DNA of 64,000 nucleotides from Hyphomicrobium_A sp963759735 (GCA_963759735.1 CAVXAF010000002.1:87017-151016); one strand, 5' to 3'. Positions 42,461 to 51,835 are shown, counted from the stretch's first letter. Notes: generated by a model from the sequence alone, not told the origin. Numbers and translations are program-made.

Positions 42461-43675
42461 TCACTCGCTGGCGAGGATGAGGTTGCGAACGAGCGGGTAG
42501 ATCTGGCCTTCCCACTTGCGACCGCTGAAGACGCCATAATGCCCGACGCCGACCTGCATATGGTGCCGCTTCATGTGCGGGCGCAGTCCGGTGCACATGT
42601 CATGCGCGGCCGCCGTCTGTCCGAGCGCGCAGATGTCGTCGCGCTCGCCCTCGACGGTCAGCAGGGCCGTCTTACGAATGGCCTTCAGATCGACCGGTTG
42701 GCCGCGGTAGGTCAGCTCGCCTTTCGGCAGACGCGCCTCCTGGAACACCCAGCTCACCGTCTCCAGATAGAAATCGGCGCTGAGGTCGAGCACGGCGAAA
42801 TACTCGTCGTAGAACGCCTTGATGACCTGCGCCTTCTCGTGCTCGCCATTGCGCAGATGCTCGTAGAGTTCCTGGTGCGCATTGTAGTGCCGGTTGACGT
42901 TCATCGATACGAAGGCGGTCAACTGCACGAAGCCCGGATAGACCTTGCGGCCGGAGCCGGGATATTTCCACGGCACCCGGGCAATGAGATTGCTCTCGAA
43001 CCAGCTCATGGGCTTGCTGGTCGCGAGTTTGTTGACCTTGGTCGGGTTGACGCGCGTGTCGATGGGGCCGGCCATCAGCGTCATGCTGGCGGGCTGCGCA
43101 GGATTGCCGTCAGCGGCCATCACAGCGACGGCAGCGAGGGCCTGCACGCACGGCTGGCACACGGCAATGAGATGCGCGCCCGGTCCCATCTTCTCCAGGA
43201 AGCGAATGACGTAGGCAACGTAGTCGTCAAAGCCGAACGGGCCGTCATCGAGGCTGACGTCGCGCGCATTGTGCCAGTCGGTGATGTAAACGTCGTTGTC
43301 GGGCAGCAGCGTGCGCACGGTATTGCGTAGCAAGGTCGCAAAGTGCCCCGACAGCGGCGCCACCACGAGGACGCGCGGCTGCTCGATATCGATGTCTTTC
43401 TTGAAGCGCAGCAGCGTGCCGAAGGGCAGCGTCAGCACCGCCTCCTCGGTGACCTCGACTTCGCGGTTACCGACCGTAACCGCCGGAATCCCGTATTCGG
43501 GCCGGTGGTGGGTCAGTCCGGCTCGGGCGATGAGTTCGTAGGCGGCCGAAAGGTTGCGGACGGCCGGAATGTTGGTCTGGACGCCCATCGCACCGAGCAT
43601 CGCCAGCGATTGACGGGCCAAGGTCTTGGCCGGCTCGATCAGGTCGTTATGGGCTTGATAGGCTAGGTAGAGCAT
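42461..43675 (-). CDS. phaZ: intracellular polyhydroxyalkanoate depolymerase
   Basis: PhaZ mobilises intracellular PHB storage granules. The 404-residue protein is of the PhaZ1 type, which uses a cysteine nucleophile in a lipase-box-like position: Cys173 in LIAVCQPCVQ. The family start MLYLAYQAHNDLIEPAKTLA and the strand RVLVVAPLSGHFATLLRNTV match. No signal peptide is present, as expected for a granule enzyme. The synthase phaC is not in the window. It is divergent from the GST gene with 157 bases between. Confidence 0.92.
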   Translation of the reverse strand: MLYLAYQAHNDLIEPAKTLARQSLAMLGAMGVQTNIPAVRNLSAAYELIARAGLTHHRPEYGIPAVTVGNREVEVTEEAVLTLPFGTLLRFKKDIDIEQPRVLVVAPLSGHFATLLRNTVRTLLPDNDVYITDWHNARDVSLDDGPFGFDDYVAYVIRFLEKMGPGAHLIAVCQPCVQALAAVAVMAADGNPAQPASMTLMAGPIDTRVNPTKVNKLATSKPMSWFESNLIARVPWKYPGSGRKVYPGFVQLTAFVSMNVNRHYNAHQELYEHLRNGEHEKAQVIKAFYDEYFAVLDLSADFYLETVSWVFQEARLPKGELTYRGQPVDLKAIRKTALLTVEGERDDICALGQTAAAHDMCTGLRPHMKRHHMQVGVGHYGVFSGRKWEGQIYPLVRNLILASE

Positions 43676-43832
43676 CTACTCTCATTCGGCGGGAAGGCAC
43701 ATTCTGCTGAATCGTGTCATTAGCCTATTGTGCAGCGCACAAACGCTAGTGCATCCTTGCGGCTGCGGCGAGCGTTTTTTTGCAACACGGGACAGCCGGC
43801 CCGGCCGGCCGTCCAACTTAAGGACATGCAGA

Positions 43833-44486
43833 ATGGCAACAGCAGTACTCACGATAAGCAGCAAGAACTATTCGTCGTGGTCGCTGCGCGGCTGGCTGCT
43901 CTGCAAAATGGCCGGGCTGGACTTCCACGAGGAGGTCATGTCGTCAGACGACCCGTCGACGCGAGCTGAGTTGTTGCTACTTTCCCCCTCTTTCCTGGTG
44001 CCGTGCCTGGTACATGACGGAATAAAGGTCTGGGATACTCTGGCCATTGCCGAGTACCTGGCCGAAATCCGCCCCGACGCCGGGCTGCTGCCCAAGGACA
44101 TCGCCGCGCGCGCCCATTGCCGGGCTGTCGCCGGCGAGATGCACTCGGGCTTCCACAATCTGCGCTCGGCGCTGCCGATGAACCTCAAGGCGCAGTTTCC
44201 CGACTTCGCAGTATGGTCGGGCGCGCAGGGCGATATCGAACGAGTGTGCACCATTTGGCGCGAGTGCCTCGACACCTACGGTGGCCCGTACCTGTTCGGC
44301 GGTTTGAGCATGGCAGATGCGATGTACGCGCCGGTCTGCACGCGCTTCCTCACCTACGATGTAAAGCTGGATAGCGACTGCGCCGGCTATTGCGAGACAA
44401 TCTCCCGCTGGCCATTCCTCGACGAGTGGACCGAAGCCGCCAAAGCTGAGCCGGAAGAGCTCGAGGAGCTCGACGTCGAGTTCTGA
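43833..44486 (+). CDS. glutathione S-transferase family protein
   Basis: A 217-residue two-domain protein. The N-terminal thioredoxin-like domain has SSKNYSSWSLRGWLL, with the catalytic-type Ser/Tyr region, then SFLVPCLVHDGIKVWDTLAIAEYL (cis-Pro and the Asp-Ser-like glutathione contacts). The C-terminal all-helical domain contains FGGLSMADAMYAPVCTRF. The substrate is unknown. The ATG at 43833 is preceded by AAGGACATGCAGA; in-frame codons further upstream do not match the family. It lies upstream of the hydroxyketone synthase with a 355-base spacer and is not obviously part of that system. Confidence 0.87.
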   Translation: MATAVLTISSKNYSSWSLRGWLLCKMAGLDFHEEVMSSDDPSTRAELLLLSPSFLVPCLVHDGIKVWDTLAIAEYLAEIRPDAGLLPKDIAARAHCRAVAGEMHSGFHNLRSALPMNLKAQFPDFAVWSGAQGDIERVCTIWRECLDTYGGPYLFGGLSMADAMYAPVCTRFLTYDVKLDSDCAGYCETISRWPFLDEWTEAAKAEPEELEELDVEF

Positions 44487-44841
44487 GCTCGCGAACGCAG
44501 AACCGGCATTCTTCAAGCGGGACGTCAGCCAACGCAGCTAAACGGCCGACTTGCCGTATTTTTGCATTTCCCCGCAGCAATTTCCCAAAGCTGAAGCTGC
44601 TTTAGCCGGCAGGCAGATGGCGCAGTTCGTCGCAGCGCCGGTCGCTGCATGCGCATGTCGCAAACATTAATTATATTTTAATGAAAGTCTCAAATCGGCT
44701 CGAAAGCCACGCGCAAGATGCAAATGCAAGGCGGAACAAAGGGCGTAAATCACCGTGTCCGCTATCCGACAATGGAATTGAGGGTTGAAATTAACCTTTT
44801 CTTTTCCTTAATAAAGGTCTCGCTATTGCCGGGGGACGATT
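44487..44841. other. AT-rich intergenic region upstream of the autoinducer-synthase gene
   Basis: The 355 bases hold no gene. From about 44650 the sequence is strikingly AT-rich for this genome (runs such as ATTAATTATATTTTAATG and GAAATTAACC), which suggests a promoter region and possible protein-binding sites. One perfect inverted repeat (44665-44683) is listed separately. The 3' end carries GGGGGAC, the ribosome-binding site of the synthase gene. Confidence 0.6.
44665..44683. promoter_or_regulatory. AT-rich palindrome, candidate operator for the synthase gene
   Basis: CATTAA and TTAATG flank a seven-base spacer, perfect in both arms, 158 bases before the synthase start. The site is in the most AT-rich part of the spacer. 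That a regulator of the hydroxyketone system binds it is a guess. Confidence 0.4.
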
Positions 44842-46263
44842 GTGCTTTTTCGCGTATCCGACCGATTGAACGTCGCCAAGGGGCAGCAAAAGTCGCAGTG
44901 CATCGGACCTGCCGAACCTGATTTCCTGCGCGCTCGCGTCGACGATTACCACGTCGGCCGCAAGGTCGAGCTTTGGCAGGGCCGGCATCCCTTGCAGGGC
45001 CGTGCGCCGCGCCCGGGCGACATCAAGGTCCGAAGCAACGACTATCTCTGCCTCGCCGGCCACCCGCACCTGATCGAAAGCGAAATCGCCGCTCTCAGAG
45101 CCGGCGGTCACGGCGACGCGGTCTCCCGCGTCTGGGTGCACCATGAGCGCGACACCACCGGCGACTTCGAGCGCCGGGTTGCTGCCCTGATGCAGGCCGA
45201 GGATTGCGTCCTATGCCCGTCCGGCTACACGGCGAACGTCGGTCTCATCCAGTCGTTCGCGACGCGCGATGCTCCGGTCTACCTCGATATGAAGGCCCAC
45301 ATATCGCTTCATGAGGGTGTCGTCAGCGCCGGCGCCAAGCCGCTGCTGTTCCGTCATAACGATCCCCACTCCCTCGACCGCATGCTGGCCCAGCAGGGCC
45401 CCGGCCTCGTATGTATCGACGCGCTCTACAGCACCGACGGCGACATCGCTCCGCTCGCCGACTTCGTGGAGGTGTGCGAGCGCCATGGCGCCGCACTGGT
45501 GGTCGACGAAACACATTCCTTCGGCGCCCAGGGCCCCGACGGAGCCGGGCTTGTCGTCGCTGCCGGGCTCGCCCATCGGGTGCACTTCCGAACGGTCGGC
45601 CTTTCCAAGGCCGCGGCTAGCCGCGGTGGCCTCGTCGTCGCATCGCGCCGTAATATAGAATACTTCCGCTACGAGGCACTGCCGTCGATCTTCAGCACCT
45701 CGGTGATGCAGCACGAGGTCGCCGGCTTTAACGCCGTACTCGACGTTTTCGAGAGTGAGGTGTGGCGCCGCGACAAGCTGCACGCCAATCACGCCTATCT
45801 GAGACAAGGTCTCGACAGCCTCGGCTACAACGTGTCGACGTCGAAAGCGCAGATCATAGCTCTTGAGCCCGGCGATATCCGGCAGACGACGACGCTACGC
45901 GATGCGCTGGAAAAACGCGGCGTGTTCGGCGCCATCTTCTTCCCTCCGGCAACCCCGGAGAAGCGTTGCATCATCCGCTTCACGGTCAACTGCGGCCTCA
46001 CCCGCCGCGAACTCGACCGCATGCTTGAGGTGTGCGAGGAGATCCGCGGTGAGGTGGGGATGGCCGATTGGCGGTCTACCAAGCGCAAGCCGGCCGGCGC
46101 GAAGGCCGCAGGAGCCGGTAAGCGCCAGTCCATCCTAGGCGGCGGCGTCCTCGGCAGCTGGCTTAACAATCGGCAGCTCGATCGTAAAGCGGGCCCCGAC
46201 GTTCACTCGCGATCGGCACGCGATCGTGCCGCCGGCGCCTTCAACAATCATCCGGCAGAATGA
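44842..46263 (+). CDS. CqsA/LqsA-type alpha-hydroxyketone autoinducer synthase
   Basis: A PLP-dependent alpha-oxoamine synthase that most resembles Vibrio CqsA and Legionella LqsA, which condense an acyl-CoA with an amino acid to make hydroxyketone signals. Motifs: VRSNDYLCLAGHP, CPSGYTANVGLIQ, VYLDMKAHISLHEG (His153), GPGLVCIDALYST, VVDETHSFGAQGPDGAGL (Asp222, His225) and the PLP lysine Lys256 in GLSKAAASRGG. CqsA-like blocks GVFGAIFFPPAT and IIALEPGDI lie near the end. BioF or HemA are the alternatives, but these blocks and the neighbouring CqsS-like kinase argue against them. The raw frame runs 473 residues and overlaps the kinase gene; a one-base insertion near the 3' end would instead stop it at TAG 46136-46138, giving about 430 residues. 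GTG start with GGGGGAC upstream. Confidence 0.85.
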   Translation: MLFRVSDRLNVAKGQQKSQCIGPAEPDFLRARVDDYHVGRKVELWQGRHPLQGRAPRPGDIKVRSNDYLCLAGHPHLIESEIAALRAGGHGDAVSRVWVHHERDTTGDFERRVAALMQAEDCVLCPSGYTANVGLIQSFATRDAPVYLDMKAHISLHEGVVSAGAKPLLFRHNDPHSLDRMLAQQGPGLVCIDALYSTDGDIAPLADFVEVCERHGAALVVDETHSFGAQGPDGAGLVVAAGLAHRVHFRTVGLSKAAASRGGLVVASRRNIEYFRYEALPSIFSTSVMQHEVAGFNAVLDVFESEVWRRDKLHANHAYLRQGLDSLGYNVSTSKAQIIALEPGDIRQTTTLRDALEKRGVFGAIFFPPATPEKRCIIRFTVNCGLTRRELDRMLEVCEEIRGEVGMADWRSTKRKPAGAKAAGAGKRQSILGGGVLGSWLNNRQLDRKAGPDVHSRSARDRAAGAFNNHPAE

Positions 46264-47476
46264 CAGTCCGAGCCCGGTGCCCACGCCGGGTCGCTGAGCC
46301 GACACGAAGGGAATGAACACGTAGTTCAAGATTTCCGGCGGAATGCCTTCCCCGGTGTCGGTTACGATTAGCGCTGTTCATGTCGCCGCCGCGGCGCAAC
46401 TCGATCGACAGATAGTTGTCATCGCCGTCGCGCGCCTCGATTGCGCGCAGACCGTTCTTCAGCAGGTTGAACAGGACGTGGACCATCAGCAGGTCAGAGC
46501 CGCGGAACTCGAAGTCCTCCGCCAGGTCCGTGCGCACGAGCTGGCGCTGGTTCGGCTTGAAGCTGTAGCGCTCCAGCGTCATTTCCACGATCTTGCTCAT
46601 GTCGTGCAGCTCTGCCGTCGGGCTGCCTCGATGGTGCTGCGCGACGTTAGTGAGCAGTAGATCGATGACGGAGTTGGCAGCGGTGATGTGTTGACGCACG
46701 CGCTGATGCGAGGCGGCGAGTTTATCGCGAGCGGGGGAATTGGGGATCCGTTCCAGCAGCCGTTCGCAGCCGTCGGCTTCAAAGCGAATGCCGGTCAGGG
46801 GCGTGCGGCATTCGTGCGCCACCTGACTGGCTAAAGACGCAGCCGCCTTCAGCTTCTCGCGCGAAATGACGTTGTCGCCATAGGCGAGGCCGAGGAAGCC
46901 GGTCAACGCGAAAATCAGAATAGGCAATGTGGTGAGGTAGCCGGCTGGAATAGGCGCCCCGCCCGTTATCAGCATGTAGGCGATGATGGCCGCCACGGAG
47001 CCGACGATGAGCACGACGATGGCATTGACGAGGTCATATAGTAGCACGACGTAAATCAGCGCCGCCAAGGTCGAGATCTCCCACGTCGCGTTGCTGTCGT
47101 TCATCAGCAGCATCAGCGTGAAAAAGAAGGGCAGGCTGAACAAGAAGGTGAAGTACGAGTACGCGACCGTGTAGCGCTGCCAAGACAATGGCCACCACTG
47201 GTTCAGCGCCAGCGCAAAACACAGCCCGGTGCCCGTGAGGCGCAGCGTTAAGCTCTCGTACGGCTGGGGAATGATGTAGGTCCAAAAGAGATAGAAAACC
47301 GGAAAGCCGAACGTGCCGATGATTGCGGCCGCTCTGATCTTTTGCTGTGCATGGGCGTGATATTCGACGTAGCGCCGCGCCAGATCATTGACCCAGCGCC
47401 GCACAAGCAAAGGCCGGCTGCGCGCGGTGATGGCGGGACGCGGCCTTAAAGTAAAACGTTCAGACAATTGAAGCAT
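46135..47476 (-). CDS. CqsS/LqsS-type membrane histidine kinase (hydroxyketone sensor)
   Basis: An inner-membrane kinase whose N-terminal half (residues 50-200) forms about six helices and closely follows Vibrio CqsS: GFPVFYLFWTYIIPQPYESL, WQRYTVAYSYFTFLFSLPFF and LMLLMNDSNATW. The HisKA site is His221 in VAHECRTPLTG, and the HATPase part (NLLKNGLRAIE, GTGLGLSFCRMI) ends with VGARFTIELP. One extra base near 46376 breaks the frame inside the ATP-binding domain; corrected length is about 446 residues. There is no C-terminal receiver, so it is built like LqsS of Legionella rather than the hybrid CqsS. It is convergent with the synthase gene, and both stop codons may share one CTAG at 46135-46138. 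Confidence 0.85.
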
Positions 47477-47577
47477 TTAAATTTTTAACTGTCGCTGTAC
47501 CGGATCCGATAGGAAACCGTAGTACGAAAGACCCTTACGGAAAGTGCACTTCAGCCGTTCGGGGCTTCGGATAATCA

Positions 47578-48546
47578 ATGACGCCGTTCTATCACCCCAC
47601 CTCAATCCTCGTTTTGGATGATGATCCGCTTTTTCTAGAAAGTCTGGATTTTCAGTTTAGCGAGGAAGTGTCGTGTCAGACGTTTACGCGGCCCGATGCT
47701 GCGCTCCAGCACTTGCATGCCCAGGCCGGGCAGCATCCAAATTTCGCTCGCTATTTTAAAGATGTGTCCGACCTGGTGGTCGGCCCGGAAGCGCGGCTCG
47801 GCGATCGACTGCTGCGCCTGCAGCTGTCGGAGCTGCGCTCGGTCATCGATGATCGCACCCGCCAGCAACGCGTCTCCGTCGCCATCGTCGACTACGACAT
47901 GCCCAAAATGACCGGTGTTGAGTTCTGCCGCTCTATTCGCGATCTGCCGGTGCGCACCATCCTGCTGACCGGTAAGGCCGGATTGGAAACCGCCATCGGG
48001 GCTTTCAACGAGGGCGTCATCGACTGCTTCCTGCAAAAGCAGGACTTTAACGTCTCATATGCGCTGCGACGTGAGATCAAGCGACTGCAGGAAGAATACT
48101 TCCAGGAAATCTCGGCCCCCATTACCAGCGCACTGGAGTTACAGCGGCCGTGTTTCTTCACCGATCCCAGCTTTCAACAGCTGCTGCGCGGAGTGATGGA
48201 CCAGAACGATATCGTCGAGCACTACGTGTGTGCTTCCCCGCCGGGGGTGATGATGCGCGATGCTGAGGGCAACGAGGCCTTCCTGATGGTGACTGACGCT
48301 GACAGCCTTGATTCCCAGCGCCGGGCGGCAGAGAGCCACAGCGCGCCGGCCGAAATGGTGCAACTGCTGCGCAGCGGCAAAGCCCACGCGTGGTTTCCCA
48401 CCGACGAGGGTCTTTATCATCCCGACTATTCGGCGACTTGGAACCGTTTCATCTGGCCTGCAGAGAGACTGCCCGGGGCCAGCATCTGGAACTACAGCTT
48501 CCGCAGGCAGCAGGCTGATGAACCTGCCTTGAGCCGAATCGCCTGA
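47578..48546 (+). CDS. LqsR-like response regulator with extended receiver and unclassified output domain
   Basis: A 322-residue cytoplasmic regulator. The receiver starts SILVLDDDPLFLESLDF; between this acidic cluster and the phospho-acceptor Asp105 (VAIVDYDMPKMTG) lie some 90 residues, about twice the usual distance, with an inserted helical segment. From memory, the phospho-site of Legionella LqsR is at a similarly late position. A Thr (ILLTGKAG) and a Lys (FLQKQD) complete the active site. The C-terminal part (residues 185-310) has no helix-turn-helix and I recognise no standard output domain. It is divergent from the kinase with a 101-base AT-rich spacer, so kinase and regulator are the natural pair. 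Confidence 0.72.
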   Translation: MTPFYHPTSILVLDDDPLFLESLDFQFSEEVSCQTFTRPDAALQHLHAQAGQHPNFARYFKDVSDLVVGPEARLGDRLLRLQLSELRSVIDDRTRQQRVSVAIVDYDMPKMTGVEFCRSIRDLPVRTILLTGKAGLETAIGAFNEGVIDCFLQKQDFNVSYALRREIKRLQEEYFQEISAPITSALELQRPCFFTDPSFQQLLRGVMDQNDIVEHYVCASPPGVMMRDAEGNEAFLMVTDADSLDSQRRAAESHSAPAEMVQLLRSGKAHAWFPTDEGLYHPDYSATWNRFIWPAERLPGASIWNYSFRRQQADEPALSRIA

Positions 48547-48731
48547 ACATTCGCTTCGCTGCCGCGTTGGATCCTTGCTGATGTTGCAGAGCGCGGAATG
48601 CCGCGGCAACGGAACTCAGCGATTAACTTCTCGCTAAACCGTTTCGGCCATGCCGGCCCAGGTTAGGAATGTAGAGAGCAACGCTGGCGTAGAGTGGCCA
48701 AAACGCTTCGCCGACGTGAGAAAGGCCACAC

Positions 48732-50613
48732 GTGAGCAATAAGGCGCTCAAACTTGCTGAAGGAGTTTGGCCCGACCCCAAGTGCAGCGAAGCGGCACCT
48801 GAGTTGAATCCAGCGACCGAGGTCGCGCCTGCGCGGACCAACCTCGAGCAGGAACTCTGTGCATTGCTTAAACGCAATGCGAAACTCGAGCAGCTAAACG
48901 CGTGCTTCGAGGCCGCCCTCAATCACATGGGACGCGGCCTTTCGATGTTCGACAGCGACCAGCGCCTCGTCGTTTGCAACAAGGCCTACGCCGACATCTA
49001 TTCACTGCCGAGCAATCTCACGGACCCCGGCACGCCGTTCGTCGACATCCTGCGCTATCACATTCGTCGCTCGACGGGAGAAGAGCCCTCGGGCGAGGCA
49101 GCGGGCGAGTGGGTCAAGGACCATGTCTCGCGCTTGCGGCATTCCGGACACGTCGAGGAGATCCAGAGCCTCGCCGAGGGGCGGATGATCCGCGTCACCT
49201 ACCAGCCGCTGGACAGCGGCGGATGGGTCGACATGCAGGAGGACATCACCAAGCAGCGCCAGTCGGACGAGAAGATCGAATGGCTGGCGCGCCACGACAC
49301 GTTGACGGAGATCCCCAACCGCTTCCACTTCCGTGAGCAGCTCGAGCATCAGTTCGAGACCTACGACCCGCGGCAGGGCTTTGCGCTACTCTGGCTTGAT
49401 CTCGACCATTTCAAGGAGATCAACGACCGCCTCGGGCATCTGGTGGGCGACGGGCTTTTGAAGAGCGTCGCCGACCGCCTCAGGAATTGCCTGCGTGCCG
49501 GCGACGTCGTCGGGCGACTGGGCGGCGATGAGTTCGCCATCCTGCAGGTCGGCGTCGATCGGGAGGAACTCGCCGACAACCTCGCGCGCCGCGTACTGCA
49601 GAATGTCCGCCGACCGCATGACGTTTTCGGGCATACCCTGCACACCGACGCGAGCATCGGCGTGGCCCTTGCCCCGCACCACGGTCAAAACCCCGAGCAG
49701 TTGCTGGCCAGCGCCGATATGGCCCTCTACCGGGCCAAGTCGATGGGACGCGGCGTGCACGCGGTGTACACGCCGGGTGCCATCGATGCCGCAACCCAGG
49801 CGCAGAACCCCTTGCGCGCTGAGTTGCAGCTGGCCGTCGAGCGCTCCGAGCTCGTGCTGCACTATCAGCCGATCGTCGATCTCAAGCTTGGGAGAGTGTC
49901 GAGCTTCGAAGCGCTGATGCGCTGGAAGCACCCGAGCCGCGGCATGATCCCGCCGTCGGAATTCATTCCGATCGCCGAGGAGACGCGTCTCATCGTGCGC
50001 ATGGGCAGCTGGGCGCTGATGCAGGCGTGCGCGGACGCCATGGACTGGCCCGAGGACACCAAGGTCGCGGTCAACCTGTCGGCCGTGCAGATCGAGTGCT
50101 GCGACGTCTTCGAGACGGTCACCGATGCGCTGCAAGCCACCGGGACTGGCGGCTGACCGCCTGCAGCTAGAGATCACCGAGACGGTGTTGATGCGCGACC
50201 AGACGCGCACGCAGGAGGTGCTGCGCAAGCTGCACGACCTCGGCGTTCTGATCACGCTCGACGACTTCGGCACCTGCTTTGCGACGCTGAACTATCTGCG
50301 TCGCTTCCCGTTCCGCAAGATCAAGATCGACCGCAGCTTCGTGCGCGACATCCCCGAGCACCACGATTGCGTCGCCATCGTCAAGTCGGTCGCCGATCTG
50401 GCGCGCGAGTTGAACATGCGATCGGTCGCCGAGGGTGTGGAGACGGCGGCCAGCCTCGCGGCAGTGTACGCAGCAGGCTACAGCGAGGCGCAGGGCTTTT
50501 ATTTCAGCCCGCCGGTACGCGCCAGCGGCGTCAAGCGCGCCGTCAAGCAGTGCGCGCTACGCCTTGCAGCGCTAGTTCCGGAGCCCGAGCCCGATAAGCC
50601 CGCCAAGCGCTGA
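48732..50613 (+). CDS. PAS-GGDEF-EAL cyclic-di-GMP turnover protein
   Basis: A soluble protein of about 626 residues that makes and/or degrades cyclic di-GMP. A leading coiled segment is followed by a PAS-like domain (about residues 55-175: GRGLSMFDSDQRLVVCNKAYADIY), GGDEF (active-site RLGGDEFAIL with an intact RAGD inhibitory site five residues before), and EAL (FEALMRWKHP, NLSAVQI, LDDFGTCFATLNYL, SVAEGVET). Both catalytic motifs look complete. One extra base near 50145 divides the frame inside the EAL domain; removal joins the halves. GTG start after GAGAAAGG. It follows the LqsR-like gene in the same direction after 185 bases without an obvious terminator, so it could be the output of the quorum-sensing relay; that link is inference. 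Confidence 0.9.
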
Positions 50614-50636
50614 AGTCCGCCTCCCGGCGGCGCGCC

Positions 50637-51608
50637 TCAGGCGTCGACCGCCACGCGGCTCTTGACCTCGTTGGGCGTGCCGAAGTGCTCGAAGTAGCGC
50701 GGGTCGATCTTCTCCACCGGCATGATGATCAGCACATCGGTGGTTCCGAACTGCCGATCGATGACGGCGCCGTCGCCGACGAAGGCGCCGAGCCGTAGGT
50801 AGCCCTTGATCAGCGGCGGCAGCGTCTTGAGCGCCGCCTTGGCGTCGACCTTGTCGCGCGGCAGGCGGTTCATATCGACATGCAGGCCGCTGTGCGCACG
50901 GCAGCGCCACTCGGGCGGGGCCAGCGCGTTGTGGTGAAGGAAGCTCAGCGCCATTGCGTGCCGATCAGGGTCGATGCCCGCCAGGCTCGCGCAGCCGATC
51001 ATGACATCGACCTTGTGCTCGCGCACATAAGTCCACAGTCCATGCCACAGCAGCTCGACGGTGCGCTTGTTGCGATAGGGCTCGAGGACGCAGGAGCGGC
51101 CGAGCTCCATGAAGCGGTGGTGCGGCTTGGCGGCAATGAGCGGGGCGATGTCGTATTCGCTCTGCGTATAAAAGCCGAGCGTGCGCTCGGCGATTTCCTG
51201 GCGCAGCACACGATAGGTGCCGACCACCTTCTGCCGGCGCAGGCCGCCCCAGGATTCGTTGGCGGTGCTCGCCGCCTCGTCGACGACGAGAAGATGATCG
51301 CAGACCGCGTCGTAGGGATCTTCATCGCGCCGGCGCAGCTCTGCGCGCAGCGACGGGACGGCCGACATCTCCTCGTAGAAGACCTTGTAGCGCAGCCGCT
51401 GGGCGAGCTTGATGTCGCGCCAGCGGCGCGACAGCCGCACTTCGAGGTTGCCGATCTTGCCATAGATCTTGTCGGGCTTGCGCAGCGGGAAGGTAGGTGT
51501 GGCGCTTGCCTCGCTCAGCGCGCGTAGTGCCAAGAGGCCCCCCGGGACCGCTTGCCACTTGGGGCTGCGCGCCAATCGGGTCGCCATCCGCCGCGCCGCG
51601 TATCTCAT
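50637..51608 (-). CDS. olsB: L-ornithine N(alpha)-acyltransferase (ornithine-lipid synthesis), OlsB-like
   Basis: OlsB adds a 3-hydroxyacyl chain to ornithine, the first step of the phosphorus-free ornithine lipids made by many rhizobia. The 323-residue GNAT-type protein contains RLRYKVFYEEMSA, DHLLVVDE, VGTYRVLR, FMELGRSCVLEPYRNKRT and MIGCASLAGIDPDRHA, all characteristic. It runs about 25 residues longer at the N terminus than rhizobial OlsB. The partner OlsA is not adjacent; the PlsC-type gene at 27194 is a possible partner. Its stop faces the stop of the GGDEF-EAL gene 23 bases away. Confidence 0.88.
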   Translation of the reverse strand: MRYAARRMATRLARSPKWQAVPGGLLALRALSEASATPTFPLRKPDKIYGKIGNLEVRLSRRWRDIKLAQRLRYKVFYEEMSAVPSLRAELRRRDEDPYDAVCDHLLVVDEAASTANESWGGLRRQKVVGTYRVLRQEIAERTLGFYTQSEYDIAPLIAAKPHHRFMELGRSCVLEPYRNKRTVELLWHGLWTYVREHKVDVMIGCASLAGIDPDRHAMALSFLHHNALAPPEWRCRAHSGLHVDMNRLPRDKVDAKAALKTLPPLIKGYLRLGAFVGDGAVIDRQFGTTDVLIIMPVEKIDPRYFEHFGTPNEVKSRVAVDA

Positions 51609-51798
51609 GTGCTCCGCCCTCTCCCCTGACTGCGCGCGCCATCATACGGCGCCCGCAGTCTCCCTTGAAGCGGCTAGCGCCGCCCCTCGCACACCGGAAT
51701 GACTTTAGCTTTTTTTCCAACGGCCGCGGGTGGATATCACGCTTGCATGACAGACTTTTTACTGGCGGCCAATGGGCTTGGAGCAACTTACGCCCGGT

Positions 51799-51835
51799 AA
51801 AAAAGCACGCCATTGAGGGCGCCCGATGGCCGCCC

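Noticed and set aside
44842..46263. BioF or 5-aminolevulinate synthase as the identity of the PLP enzyme
   Set aside because: Several sequence blocks specific to CqsA/LqsA are present and the gene adjoins a CqsS-like kinase; no biotin or heme genes are near.
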